NCBI GenBank assembly: GCA_934678955.1
Contig: CAKUSI010000037.1
Coordinates: 1 to 19,511 of the forward strand
DNA: 19,511 bases
From: an uncultured Austwickia sp.
GTDB lineage: Bacteria > Actinomycetota > Actinomycetes > Actinomycetales > Dermatophilaceae
Direction of reading: 5' to 3'
Shown: positions 9,800 to 16,172 of the stretch, one piece after another
Layout: each line of letters starts with the position of its first letter
Position numbering within the stretch: the stretch's first letter is position 1
The notes under the pieces: generated by a model
Databases searched by the model: none
What the model saw: the letters and a program-made list of their open reading frames with translations, nothing else
Told to the model about the DNA's origin: nothing
Position numbers and translations under genes: made by a program

Positions 9800-10071
9800 C
9801 GCAGATGCGTCAGACGATGGCGCGGCTACGCAAGAACGGCCGGAATGTGAAGGAACCGCAGCGCTACGAGGGTCTGGGGGAGATGGACGCGCACCAGCTC
9901 GCCGAGACCACGATGGACATCCGCCACCGCACGCTTCGCCGGGTGAGGATGGCGGACGCCGCGGCCGCGGACCGCGTGTTCGCCCTCCTGATGGGCAGCG
10001 AGGTCGCGCCGCGCAAGGACTTCATCGTCGAGCGCGCCCACACCCTGGACCGGGAGCGCATCGACGCCTGA
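9800..10071 (+). pseudogene. Truncated second copy of the parE 3' end (direct repeat copy 2)
   Basis: This stretch encodes the last ~90 residues of ParE (from [19 protein letters not shown] to ERIDA and TGA), with no ATPase or Toprim region ahead of it. The C-terminal GyrB/ParE domain is thus isolated. Against copy 1 there are three amino-acid changes: S to N, K to E in the otherwise near-invariant RYKGLGEM motif (here RYEGLGEM), and D to A in VFDLLMG. The other changes are synonymous, so the two copies diverged while both were coding and not as a decaying duplicate. There is no obvious ribosome binding site before the internal ATG at 9805, so I treat it as a remnant. It ends next to the 52-bp repeat array. 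Confidence 0.88.
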
Positions 10072-10340
10072 GGCCATGGGGCGTTGACGCACCTGGGGGA
10101 TTGTGTGCACTTCTTGCCCGTGGGCAGGATCTGTAGGGGAAACCCCAGGTCGCCACGTACATCTCCTGCCCACGGGCAGGATCTGTAGGGGAAACCCCAG
10201 GTCGCCACGTACATCTCCCGCCCATGGGCGGGGTCTGTGCGCGAAACCCCTGGTGGCCCGTTGCATTTGCTGCCCACGGGCGCGAGGTGTACGTGAAACC
10301 CCTGGTGGCCTCGCGCATTTCTCGCCCGTGGGCGGCTTCC
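10072..10340. repeat. 52-bp-period tandem repeat array with GCCC-RY-GGGC palindromes
   Basis: Near-palindromic 12-mers of the form (T/C)GCCC-RY-GGGC(A/G) start at 10115, 10167, 10219, 10271 and 10323, each exactly 52 bp apart. Their central dinucleotides are GT, AC, AT, AC and GT. The 40 bp following the palindrome are identical in units 1 and 2. Units 3 and 4 are diverged but keep the GAAACCCC(A/T)GGT(C/G)G core and a pyrimidine-rich end. Units 1-2 add a GGGG-AAA-CCCC mini-hairpin. Unit 5 is truncated 10 bp before the cysN stop. A degenerate, shortened unit (GGCCATGGGGCG to GTGTGCACTTCT) seems to occupy 10072-10114, directly after the parE copy-2 stop. The array lies between convergent genes. 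Its role is unknown. Confidence 0.93.
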
Positions 10341-10349
10341 AGCCCCGGT

Positions 10350-11771
10350 TCAGATCTGGTAGTGCCCCACGTTCAGGTGGTCGCCGACCATGCCGGCCGC
10401 CAGGGTCGCGCCCGTCGCCGGGTCGATCACGATGAACGCGCCGCTGCCGTGCCCGTGCGCGTAGTCATCGGTGGCCACCGGCTCCGCGAGCGTGATCGAC
10501 ACGCGCACGATGTCGTTGAGCTGGGCCGCGGTCGGAGCCGCACCCGCCGGCGACTCGCCCGACACGCCACCCGCCACGTCCTCAGCCGAGCGCTCGTCGG
10601 GCGCCGTCCACCGCTGCTCGTCCACGTGCCAGCGCTCCACCACTGGGGAGAGCATTGCCCGCACGGCGTGCGTACCGACCTTCACCAGCACCCGCTGGTT
10701 CGGCGTCGACGCTCGCTCGGCCAGCCAGCAGGCGACCGCGTCCAGACGCTGGGTCACCATCGGGGCCGGCTCGCCCTGTCGCGCGAGGACCTCGCCGCGG
10801 CCCACGTCCAGCTCGTCGGCCAGCAACAGCGTCACGGACTCCCCGGCCACGGCCTTCTCGGCCGGGCCGAGAGGCGTGTCGATGCCGACGACCTTCGAGG
10901 TCAGCGCCGAGGGGTACGCGGTGATCGCGTCCCCCACCCGGACCACGCCCGCGCCGATCCGGCCCGCCAGGCCGCGGTAGTCCGGGTGCTCGGCGGTCCG
11001 GGGCCGGATCACGAGCTGCACCGACATGCGGAAGGCGCGGGAGGCGTCCTGGGCGGCCACGTCCTGGTCGTCGAGGTTCTCCAGGACGCCGAGGACGCTG
11101 GGACCCTCGTACCAGGAACCGGCCGGGTCGTTCGCGCCGTCCGGGGTGACGTTCTGGCCGGTCAGCGCGCTAATCGGGATGACCCGCAGGTCGTCGATCC
11201 CGACGTTGCGGGCGACCTCCCGGGCATCCGCGGCGACCTGGTCGAAGCGCTCCTGATCCCACTCGACCGTGTCCATCTTGTTCACGGCCACGACGACGTG
11301 CGGCACGGCCATCAGGGCCATCACCGCGAGGTGCCGTCGGGTCTGGACGAGCACGCCGCCGCGGACGTCGACGAGGATCAGCGCCGCGTCCGCCGTCGAC
11401 GCGCCGGTCACGGTGTTGCGGGTGTATTGGGTGTGGCCGGGCGTGTCCGCCAGAATGAACGAGCGGCGGGGGGTGGAGAAGTAGCGGTAGGCCACGTCGA
11501 TCGTGATGCCCTGCTCCCGCTCGGCCCGCAGGCCGTCGGTCAGCAGCGCGAGGTCCACGTCGGAGGCGCCGCGGCGCAGGCTGGCCGCCTCGATGGCCTC
11601 GTACTGGTCGGCGAGGATCGACTTGGTGTCATACAGCAGCCGTCCGACCAGCGTCGACTTGCCGTCGTCGACCGATCCGGCGACCACGAGCCGCAGCTGC
11701 GGCCGCTGGGCCACCTCGTCGCCGGCGCCCTCCAGGACCGCGCCCTCAGGGGTGATCGTGCTCGTGGACAT
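10350..11771 (-). CDS. cysN: Sulfate adenylyltransferase subunit 1 (GTPase subunit)
   Basis: CysN is the GTPase that powers CysD in forming adenosine 5'-phosphosulfate (APS) from ATP and sulfate. The 473-aa product has the EF-Tu-like GTPase motifs: AGSVDDGKST (residues 31-40), a switch region ending GITIDVAYRYF, DTPGH (109-113) and NKMD (164-167), followed by two beta-barrel domains. It ends before any fused APS kinase, which here is the separate cysC. ATG at 11771 shares its first base with the cysD stop (TGATG), and GGGAGGG lies about 9 nt upstream. It is the last gene of cysHCDN. Its stop is 10 bp from the 52-bp repeat array, and no conventional terminator is seen. Confidence 0.96.
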   Translation of the reverse strand: MSTSTITPEGAVLEGAGDEVAQRPQLRLVVAGSVDDGKSTLVGRLLYDTKSILADQYEAIEAASLRRGASDVDLALLTDGLRAEREQGITIDVAYRYFSTPRRSFILADTPGHTQYTRNTVTGASTADAALILVDVRGGVLVQTRRHLAVMALMAVPHVVVAVNKMDTVEWDQERFDQVAADAREVARNVGIDDLRVIPISALTGQNVTPDGANDPAGSWYEGPSVLGVLENLDDQDVAAQDASRAFRMSVQLVIRPRTAEHPDYRGLAGRIGAGVVRVGDAITAYPSALTSKVVGIDTPLGPAEKAVAGESVTLLLADELDVGRGEVLARQGEPAPMVTQRLDAVACWLAERASTPNQRVLVKVGTHAVRAMLSPVVERWHVDEQRWTAPDERSAEDVAGGVSGESPAGAAPTAAQLNDIVRVSITLAEPVATDDYAHGHGSGAFIVIDPATGATLAAGMVGDHLNVGHYQI

Positions 11772-12754
11772 CAGAAGTAGCCCTCCCGCTTGCGGTCCTC
11801 CATGGCAGCCTCGGAGAGGCGGTCGTCGGCGCGGGTGGCCCCGCGCTCGGTGAGCCGGCTGGCGGCCACCTCGGCGATCACCTCGGCCAGGGTGGTCGCG
11901 GTCGACTCGACCGCCCCCGTGCAGGACCCGTCGCCCACCGTGCGGTAGCGCACGGTCTTGCGGAGCAGTTCCTCGCCGTCCTTCGGCTGTCCCCAGGGGC
12001 CGGGCGTCATCCACATGCCGTCGCGCAGCCAGACGTCCCGGTCGTGCGCGTAGTAGATGCTGGGCAGCTCGACGCCCTCGGCCTCGATGTACTGCCACAC
12101 GTCCAGCTCGGTCCAGTTGCTCAGCGGGAAGACACGGGTGTGCTCGCCGGGGGCGTGCCGCCCGTTGTAGACGCGCCACAGCTCGGGGCGCTGCTTGCGC
12201 GGATCCCAGCCGCCGAACGCGTCCCGGATGCTGAAGATCCGCTCCTTGGCGCGCGCCCGGTCCTCGTCGCGCCGGGCGCCGCCGAGCACGGCGTCATACC
12301 GCTGCTCGTTGATCGTGTCCAGGAGCGGCACCGTCTGCAGGGGGTTGCGGGTGCCGTCCGGGCGCTCGGCCAGCCGGCCGTCGGCGATCCACTCCTCGAC
12401 CTTGGCCACCACGAGGGTATGGCCTCCGGCGGCCACGGTCGCGTCCCGGTAATCCAGCACCTCGGGCAGGTTGTGACCCGTGTCCACGTGCACCAGCGTG
12501 ATCGGCAGCGGGGCCGGGGCGAGGGCCTTGCGGGCCACGTGCAGGAGCACCGCAGAGTCCTTGCCGCCGCTGAAGAGCAGCGCGGGACGGTCGAATTCGG
12601 CGACCACCTCGCGGACGATCTCGATCGCCTCGGCCTCCAGCGCGCGGATCGTGCTCTGCCGCAGCGCGCCGCTGGGGGGCGGCACCGGCCCGGGGGACGC
12701 CTGCGGCGCCTCCTGCGCCGGCGGCGCCTGGTCCGACGTCACGAGTGGGGTCAT
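11771..12754 (-). CDS. cysD: Sulfate adenylyltransferase subunit 2
   Basis: The 327-aa product is the catalytic ATP sulfurylase subunit. The PP-loop SGGKDS lies at residues 62-67, followed by HVDTGHNLPEVLDYRD, the block GGARRDEDRARAKERIFS, FPLSNWTELDVWQYI and the C-terminal VRYRTVGDGSCTGAVES...RKREGYF. An N-terminal Pro/Ala-rich extension of about 30 residues precedes the conserved part. ATG at 12754 overlaps the cysC stop as ATGA. CysD forms a heterodimer with CysN and adenylates sulfate. Confidence 0.96.
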   Translation of the reverse strand: MTPLVTSDQAPPAQEAPQASPGPVPPPSGALRQSTIRALEAEAIEIVREVVAEFDRPALLFSGGKDSAVLLHVARKALAPAPLPITLVHVDTGHNLPEVLDYRDATVAAGGHTLVVAKVEEWIADGRLAERPDGTRNPLQTVPLLDTINEQRYDAVLGGARRDEDRARAKERIFSIRDAFGGWDPRKQRPELWRVYNGRHAPGEHTRVFPLSNWTELDVWQYIEAEGVELPSIYYAHDRDVWLRDGMWMTPGPWGQPKDGEELLRKTVRYRTVGDGSCTGAVESTATTLAEVIAEVAASRLTERGATRADDRLSEAAMEDRKREGYF

Positions 12755-13386
12755 GCGAGTCCAGCCTCCTTCAGGTGGGCCAGCACGGTCCGCGCGCTCG
12801 CGCCGACCTCCTGGCCCGTCGTGTCGAGGACGAGATCCGGTCGGGACGGCGTCTCGTACGGGTCGTCCACCCCGGTGAGATTGCGGACGGTGCCGGCCGC
12901 GTGGGCCGCGTACAGGCCCTTGACGTCGCGCCGGGAGCACTCGTCCAGCGAGGTCGAGACGTGCACCAGCTCGAAGGCGAGGCCCTCCGCGGCGTGTTCG
13001 GCGCGGATCCGTTCGCGCACCTCGTCGTACGGGGCGATCACCGGCACGATCGCCAGCACGCCGTGCCGCGCGAGGAGCCGCGCCAGGTAGCCGACCCGCG
13101 TCACGTGGGCGTCGCGGTCGGCGCGGGAGAAGCCGAGGCCGGGGGAGAGATGGTCGCGCAGCTCGTCCCCGTCGAGCACCTCGACGGGGCGGCCGCCGAG
13201 TTCGTGGGCGACCGCCGTCGCGATCGTCGTCTTGCCGGCCCCGGACAGCCCCGTGAGCCACAGGGTCCCGCCGCGGAACGCGACCGGGCCATCCGGCCCG
13301 CGCGTCCCATCGATCGCGGGAGTTCCCGCCCGGGCTGCGGCTGCAGCGGCGGTCGCGCCGACGGCGCCCGTCACGGGGGCGCTCAC
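12751..13386 (-). CDS. cysC: Adenylylsulfate (APS) kinase
   Basis: The 211-aa product phosphorylates APS to PAPS. The Walker A motif is GLSGAGKTT (residues 46-54), followed by VEVLDGDELRDHLSPGLGFSRADRDAHVTRVGYLARLL and the block DVKGLYAAHAAGTVRNLTGVDDPYE, both family hallmarks. An Ala-rich N-terminal extension of ~35 residues is unconserved. GTG at 13386 overlaps the cysH stop as GTGA; a longer open frame upstream is the shadow of cysH. Its presence beside a CysH of the iron-sulfur type, which may use APS directly, means PAPS may also serve other sulfotransfer reactions. Confidence 0.95.
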   Translation of the reverse strand: MSAPVTGAVGATAAAAAARAGTPAIDGTRGPDGPVAFRGGTLWLTGLSGAGKTTIATAVAHELGGRPVEVLDGDELRDHLSPGLGFSRADRDAHVTRVGYLARLLARHGVLAIVPVIAPYDEVRERIRAEHAAEGLAFELVHVSTSLDECSRRDVKGLYAAHAAGTVRNLTGVDDPYETPSRPDLVLDTTGQEVGASARTVLAHLKEAGLA

Positions 13387-14117
13387 CGGTGAATCCCGCA
13401 CTCGGTCTTGGCCGTGCCCGCCCACCGGCCGGCTCGGGGGTCCTCCCCGGGCTTGACGGCCCGGGTGCAGGTCGCGCAGCCGATCGAGGGGTAGCCGCGG
13501 TCCAGCAGCGGGTTGCGGATCACGTCGTGCTCCGCGCAGTACGCCGCGACCTGCTCGTCGGTCCAGCGCACGATCGGGTTGATCTTGATCAGCCCGTGCG
13601 CGTCGTCCCAGCCGACCTCCACCGCGTCCGCCCTGGTGGAGGACTCCTGCCGGCGCAGGCCCGTACCCCAGGCCTCGTAGCCCGCGAGGGCCTCGGCCAG
13701 CGGGTTCTCCTTGCGCAGGAAGCAGCACAGGTCGGGGTCGCGGGCGAAGAGCTCCGCGCCGTACTGCGCGTCCTGCTCGGCCACGCTCTGCCGGGGGGTG
13801 ACGTCGCGGACGGTGACCGCGTAGCGCTGCGCCACGAGGTCACGCGTCGCCAGAGTCTGCGGGAAGTGGTAGCCGGTCTCCAGGAAGAGCACGTCGACCC
13901 CTGGCGCCACCGAGGCGACCAGGTGGGGCAGGACGGCGTCCTGCATCGACGAGGCGATGGCCCACCGGGGGCCGAACTCCTGCACCGCCCACGCGATCAC
14001 GTCACGGGCGTCGGCGCCGGTGAGGCGCTGCGCGGCCTCGCCGGCGATCTCGCGCAACTGCTCCTCCGGGCGCGGATCTGTCCGCTGCTCCTTCGGGGCG
14101 TCATCAAGCTGGGTCAA
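13383..14117 (-). CDS. cysH: APS/PAPS reductase (assimilatory, iron-sulfur type)
   Basis: The 244-aa product reduces APS (or PAPS) to sulfite. It shows the PP-loop-like start SSMQDAVLPHL, LFLETGYHFPQT, the paired cysteines CC at 131-132 (CCFLRKENPL), CATC at 214-217, and the C-terminal ECGIH with the catalytic Cys240. CC plus CxxC are the ligands of the [4Fe-4S] cluster found in APS-type reductases and absent from E. coli-type PAPS reductases. The start is TTG at 14117, with AAGGA 6 nt upstream; no in-frame ATG or GTG fits better. It is the first gene of cysHCDN and is preceded by a candidate leader peptide. No sulfite reductase gene is in the window. Confidence 0.95.
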   Translation of the reverse strand: MTQLDDAPKEQRTDPRPEEQLREIAGEAAQRLTGADARDVIAWAVQEFGPRWAIASSMQDAVLPHLVASVAPGVDVLFLETGYHFPQTLATRDLVAQRYAVTVRDVTPRQSVAEQDAQYGAELFARDPDLCCFLRKENPLAEALAGYEAWGTGLRRQESSTRADAVEVGWDDAHGLIKINPIVRWTDEQVAAYCAEHDVIRNPLLDRGYPSIGCATCTRAVKPGEDPRAGRWAGTAKTECGIHR

Positions 14118-14190
14118 CCTCGGTCCTTCCGTGGGACGTACGTGCGGCGGGGACAGACTAGGCAGGGCGCGCCAGGCGGGGGCGGCCCCG

Positions 14191-14256
14191 TCAGAGCAGC
14201 GGACAGGCGCTGCGCAGGCGCTGCAGGTCCAGGTAGCGCCGGGCTACCAGACGCAC
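14191..14256 (-). CDS. Candidate cysteine-sensing leader peptide of the cysHCDN operon
   Basis: A 21-codon frame (GTG at 14256, TGA at 14193-14191) encodes a peptide with RRYLDLQRLRSAC near its end, followed by PLL. The pattern R-R-(H/Y)-hydrophobic-D-L-x-R-hydrophobic-x-S-A-C matches, from recollection, the short leader peptides found ahead of sulfur and cysteine genes in streptomycetes and relatives. It lies 74 nt upstream of cysH. No good Shine-Dalgarno precedes GTG 14256; an in-frame GTG at 14271 is an alternative start. A ribosome stalling at the lone TGT Cys codon could control structures between the leader and cysH. Too short for a confident coding call by composition. Confidence 0.5.
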   Translation of the reverse strand: MRLVARRYLDLQRLRSACPLL

Positions 14257-14588
14257 GGGAGGAGGTGACACGACCAGAACTGTCGCATCCTTCCCTGGCG
14301 ATGCCCTTCGGAAACCGGCCTGCAGCGGCACCCTTCTCATATAACGAGAAGTTAGGATGCAACTTGTGTCAGGTTATCGAGAGCGGCGCGGCGTGTCCAA
14401 CGCGCCTGACCTGGGGGAAGTCTCATACCAAGCCGTTTCACGCGTCGAAATGCCTGTCTCACATGGTGACTACGGATTTGACCCCCCGTCGGCCGGGCCG
14501 GACCGTGAGGTGGCGGAGGGTCCTAGCCCGAGGGGCAGGACCGCTGCTACCTCGGCGTCCTCCACCCGGCCCCCGCTTGACCCCCGTG
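14257..14588. other. Central part of the cysH-TSUP divergent region
   Basis: About 330 bp without a recognisable gene. It includes the only clearly AT-richer patch in the area (14331-14375) with an inverted repeat CTTCTC-N7-GAGAAG at 14333-14351, plausibly the promoter/operator zone for one or both divergent units. Two short frames cross it (plus strand 14357-14623; minus strand 14362-14114), but neither resembles a known protein. Confidence 0.45.
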
Positions 14589-14639
14589 ATGACCCTGTGC
14601 TTCGACCTTTGCGCGTGCTGTGACCTTCGCGTGCTGTGA
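14589..14639 (+). CDS. Candidate cysteine-rich leader peptide of the TSUP permease gene
   Basis: A 16-codon frame encodes MTLCFDLCACCDLRVL and ends with TGA at 14637-14639. Four of 16 residues are cysteine, including C-x-C-C, which is very rare by chance in this alanine/arginine/glycine-rich DNA. An in-frame GTG lies just before the ATG at 14586. No Shine-Dalgarno is obvious, so the start may be leaderless or weak. Seven nt after the stop comes a strong hairpin, and the permease starts 138 nt downstream. Cysteine-rich upstream ORFs act as cysteine-responsive attenuators in mycobacteria, and this has the same arrangement. The 14-bp repeat GCGTGCTGTGACCT (14613 and 14629) forms its second half and stop region. 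Confidence 0.6.
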   Translation: MTLCFDLCACCDLRVL

Positions 14640-14646
14640 CCTGTGC

Positions 14647-14671
14647 GGCGCCGGGCCACCGGCCCGCCGCC
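14647..14671 (+). promoter_or_regulatory. Attenuator-like hairpin after the Cys-rich leader peptide
   Basis: GGCG-C-CGGGCC (14647-14657) pairs with GGCCCG-C-CGCC (14661-14671), giving ten GC pairs interrupted by one C/C mismatch around a 3-nt loop. It begins 7 nt after the leader stop codon, within reach of a ribosome terminating there. There is no U-tract, so a Rho-dependent or translational mechanism is more likely than intrinsic termination. Confidence 0.6.
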
Positions 14672-14776
14672 CTACCCGCGACGACGCGGTGCCTCACCCA
14701 TCCCGCCCCCGTCGGTGCCTCACGCTCGACCGTGCGCCAGGCCGCCCCTAGCTCGCGCAGAAGGAGACCCCATCGC

Positions 14777-15787
14777 ATGTCCATTGACCCATCCCTGGTG
14801 CTCGCCGGCGCTCTCGTCGGCCTGATGGTCGGCATGACGGGTATGGGCGGCGGAGCGCTCCTCACCCCGATCCTCGTACTGGTCTTCAAGGTCCCCCCGC
14901 TCGCCGCCGTCTCCAGCGACCTGGTGACCTCTCTGGTCATGAAGCCGTTCGGCGGGGCGGTCCACCTGCGCAAAGGCACGGTGCTCAAGCCGCTGCTCGG
15001 CTGGCTGGTCGTGGGGTCGGTCCCCGCCGCATTCATCGGGTCGGTCGTCATCGGGCGGCTGGCCAGCGGGGGGCACGCCGAGGCGGTGCAGGGCTTCCTC
15101 AAGGTCGTCATCGCGCTTGCGCTGATCGCCTCGGTCGTCGGGACCTGCGTGCGCACGTGGGTGGACTCTCGCCGCGCCGGGGAATCCAGGCAGCCGCTGG
15201 TGATCCACCCGGGGCGCACCGTGGCGATCGGCGCGATCGGCGGGCTGGCCGTGGGCCTGACGTCGGTGGGGGCGGGCACGCTGATCATCGCGATGCTGCT
15301 CTTCGCGTACCCGCAGTTGCGCCCCCAGCAGCTGGTCGGCACGGATATCGTCCAGGCCATCCCTCTCGTGGCGGCGGCCTCCCTCGGCCACCTGCTGTTC
15401 GGGGCCGTGCACTTCGGCATCACGCTCTCGCTGATCATCGGCTCGATCCCAGCCGTCATCGTGGGGGCGAAACTGTCCAGCTCGGCGCCGTCGGGGGTGA
15501 TCCGTCCCATCGTCGCGGCAGTGCTGATGGGCTCGGCCATGGCCCTGCTGGGGGCGCCGGCCCCGGTGATCTTCGGGGGCGCGATCGTCGCCGCGGTCGT
15601 CGTGAGTACGCCGGAGCTTCGGTCGCTGCGGGCTCGTCTCGCCGCGCGGTCCGCCCGGACCGGATCGCCGCATAGCTCGGAGCTCGTGGAGGCGTCGTCT
15701 GCTCAGTCCGCGGCGCTGGCTCGTACGGCGCCCGCTGGCCGCGCGCCGTCCACCGAGTCCGCGACGTCGACCGATCGCCCGACGTAG
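14777..15787 (+). CDS. TSUP (TauE/SafE) family permease, probable sulfur oxyanion transporter
   Basis: The 336-aa product has about eight membrane segments in two internally similar halves. Each half carries the family glycine motif: GMTGMGGGALLTPIL near residue 18 and GLTSVGAGTLIIAML near residue 170. ATG at 14777 is preceded by GAAGGAG 10 nt upstream. The last ~50 residues are a hydrophilic Ser/Ala/Thr tail ending in STESATSTDRPT, encoded by the first units of an 18-bp tandem repeat that continues past the stop. Family members export sulfite or sulfoacetate or import sulfate. Divergence from cysHCDN, with a cysteine-rich leader peptide, makes sulfate or sulfite transport the best inference, but direction and substrate are unproven. 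Confidence 0.88.
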   Translation: MSIDPSLVLAGALVGLMVGMTGMGGGALLTPILVLVFKVPPLAAVSSDLVTSLVMKPFGGAVHLRKGTVLKPLLGWLVVGSVPAAFIGSVVIGRLASGGHAEAVQGFLKVVIALALIASVVGTCVRTWVDSRRAGESRQPLVIHPGRTVAIGAIGGLAVGLTSVGAGTLIIAMLLFAYPQLRPQQLVGTDIVQAIPLVAAASLGHLLFGAVHFGITLSLIIGSIPAVIVGAKLSSSAPSGVIRPIVAAVLMGSAMALLGAPAPVIFGGAIVAAVVVSTPELRSLRARLAARSARTGSPHSSELVEASSAQSAALARTAPAGRAPSTESATSTDRPT

Positions 15788-15939
15788 ACGGATCACCCGA
15801 TGTCGACCGACAGTCCGGTGTCGACCGACTGCCCGACGTAGACGGATCGCCGGGTGTGGACCGACCGCCCGACGTAGACGGATCACCCGATGTCGACCGA
15901 CAGTCCGGTGTCGACCGCCTTTGCCGATGACGGTCCGGT
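15748..15939. repeat. 18-bp tandem repeat crossing the permease stop codon
   Basis: Units of 18 bp start at 15748, 15766, 15784, 15802, 15820, 15838, 15856, 15874 and 15892, with a 30-bp variant at 15910. The consensus is GT(C/A)GAC(C/G)GA-N4-CC-N3, for example GTCGACCGATCGCCCGAC. Two adjacent units recur exactly 90 bp apart (15784 and 15874), suggesting a five-unit higher-order duplication. The first two units and the start of the third encode the permease C-terminus and its TAG stop. On the other strand the period gives a hexapeptide pattern such as STSGDP, but no start or partner supports a gene. Region 15940-16071 shows nothing recognisable. Confidence 0.9.
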
Positions 15940-16071
15940 GTCGCGGATGATGGCCCGTGCATCCGCGGGCCCGGCTGCGCGTTCATAGCGCGCCGTCGGC
16001 GCTTCCGGGCCCGCATCCGGGCGTCCTCTAACCCGCGGGGGCGCTACCGGGCGTCCGCCCCCCCCGGTGGC

Positions 16072-16172
16072 CGCCCGTGGGCGGGTTCGGTACGCGTCGG
16101 TGCTGGTCGTCGGCGCCTGTTGTCGCCCGTGGGCGGGATCGGTCCGGAGGCGGGTCTGCGCCGAGCGCGACC
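16072..16172. repeat. Second locus of the 52-bp palindromic repeat family
   Basis: CGCCCGTGGGCG occurs at 16072-16083 and 16124-16135, exactly 52 bp apart, the same period and palindrome as the array at 10115-10334. The following bases keep parts of the other array: GGGTTCGGTACGCG against GGGTCTGTGCGCG, and a CTGGTSG core in the middle. This locus is also between convergent genes (permease and sucrase/ferredoxin-like), about 5.7 kb from the first. Confidence 0.8.

Larger units (their letters stand above)
8860..10071. mobile_element. Putative inserted segment: toxin-antitoxin pair bracketed by parE 3'-end repeats
   Basis: The 1212-bp interval holds a FitAB/VapBC-like pair and a second parE 3' end. 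This is the layout left when DNA carrying a homologous parE tail recombines into parE by a single crossover, keeping an intact gene. No integrase, transposase, terminal inverted repeats or tRNA gene are visible, so the mobility claim is inference from the repeat layout. The first ~210 bp (8860-9072) have no recognisable gene, only a 14-bp perfect palindrome GCTGAGCGCTCAGC at 8962-8975. Confidence 0.45.

Noticed and set aside
9151..10071. 306-codon plus-strand frame ending in the parE tail, as a fusion protein
   Set aside because: Its first two thirds are antisense to the toxin-antitoxin genes; only the parE stub is homologous to anything.
10022..10318. Three overlapping minus-strand open frames through the 52-bp repeats (products with MYVATWGFPYRSCP-like repeats)
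   Set aside because: The 52-bp period is not a multiple of three, so the same sequence is read in all frames; openness reflects lack of stops in GC-rich repeat DNA. No ribosome binding site or similarity.
10115..10340. CRISPR array
   Set aside because: The 'repeat' would be only 12 bp and the 40-bp intervals are related to each other (two are identical). No cas genes are present.
14114..14362. 82-codon minus-strand frame whose stop overlaps the cysH start
   Set aside because: TTG start without Shine-Dalgarno, low-complexity Pro/Ala/Gly content, and no recognisable similarity; the overlap is likely coincidental.
14357..14623. 88-codon plus-strand frame in the cysH-permease divergent region
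   Set aside because: No family resemblance or ribosome binding site, and it overlaps the better-supported Cys-rich leader in another frame.
15456..16016. Minus-strand frame with STSGDP-like hexapeptide repeats
   Set aside because: Created by the 18-bp DNA repeat and antisense permease sequence; no start context or conserved domain.
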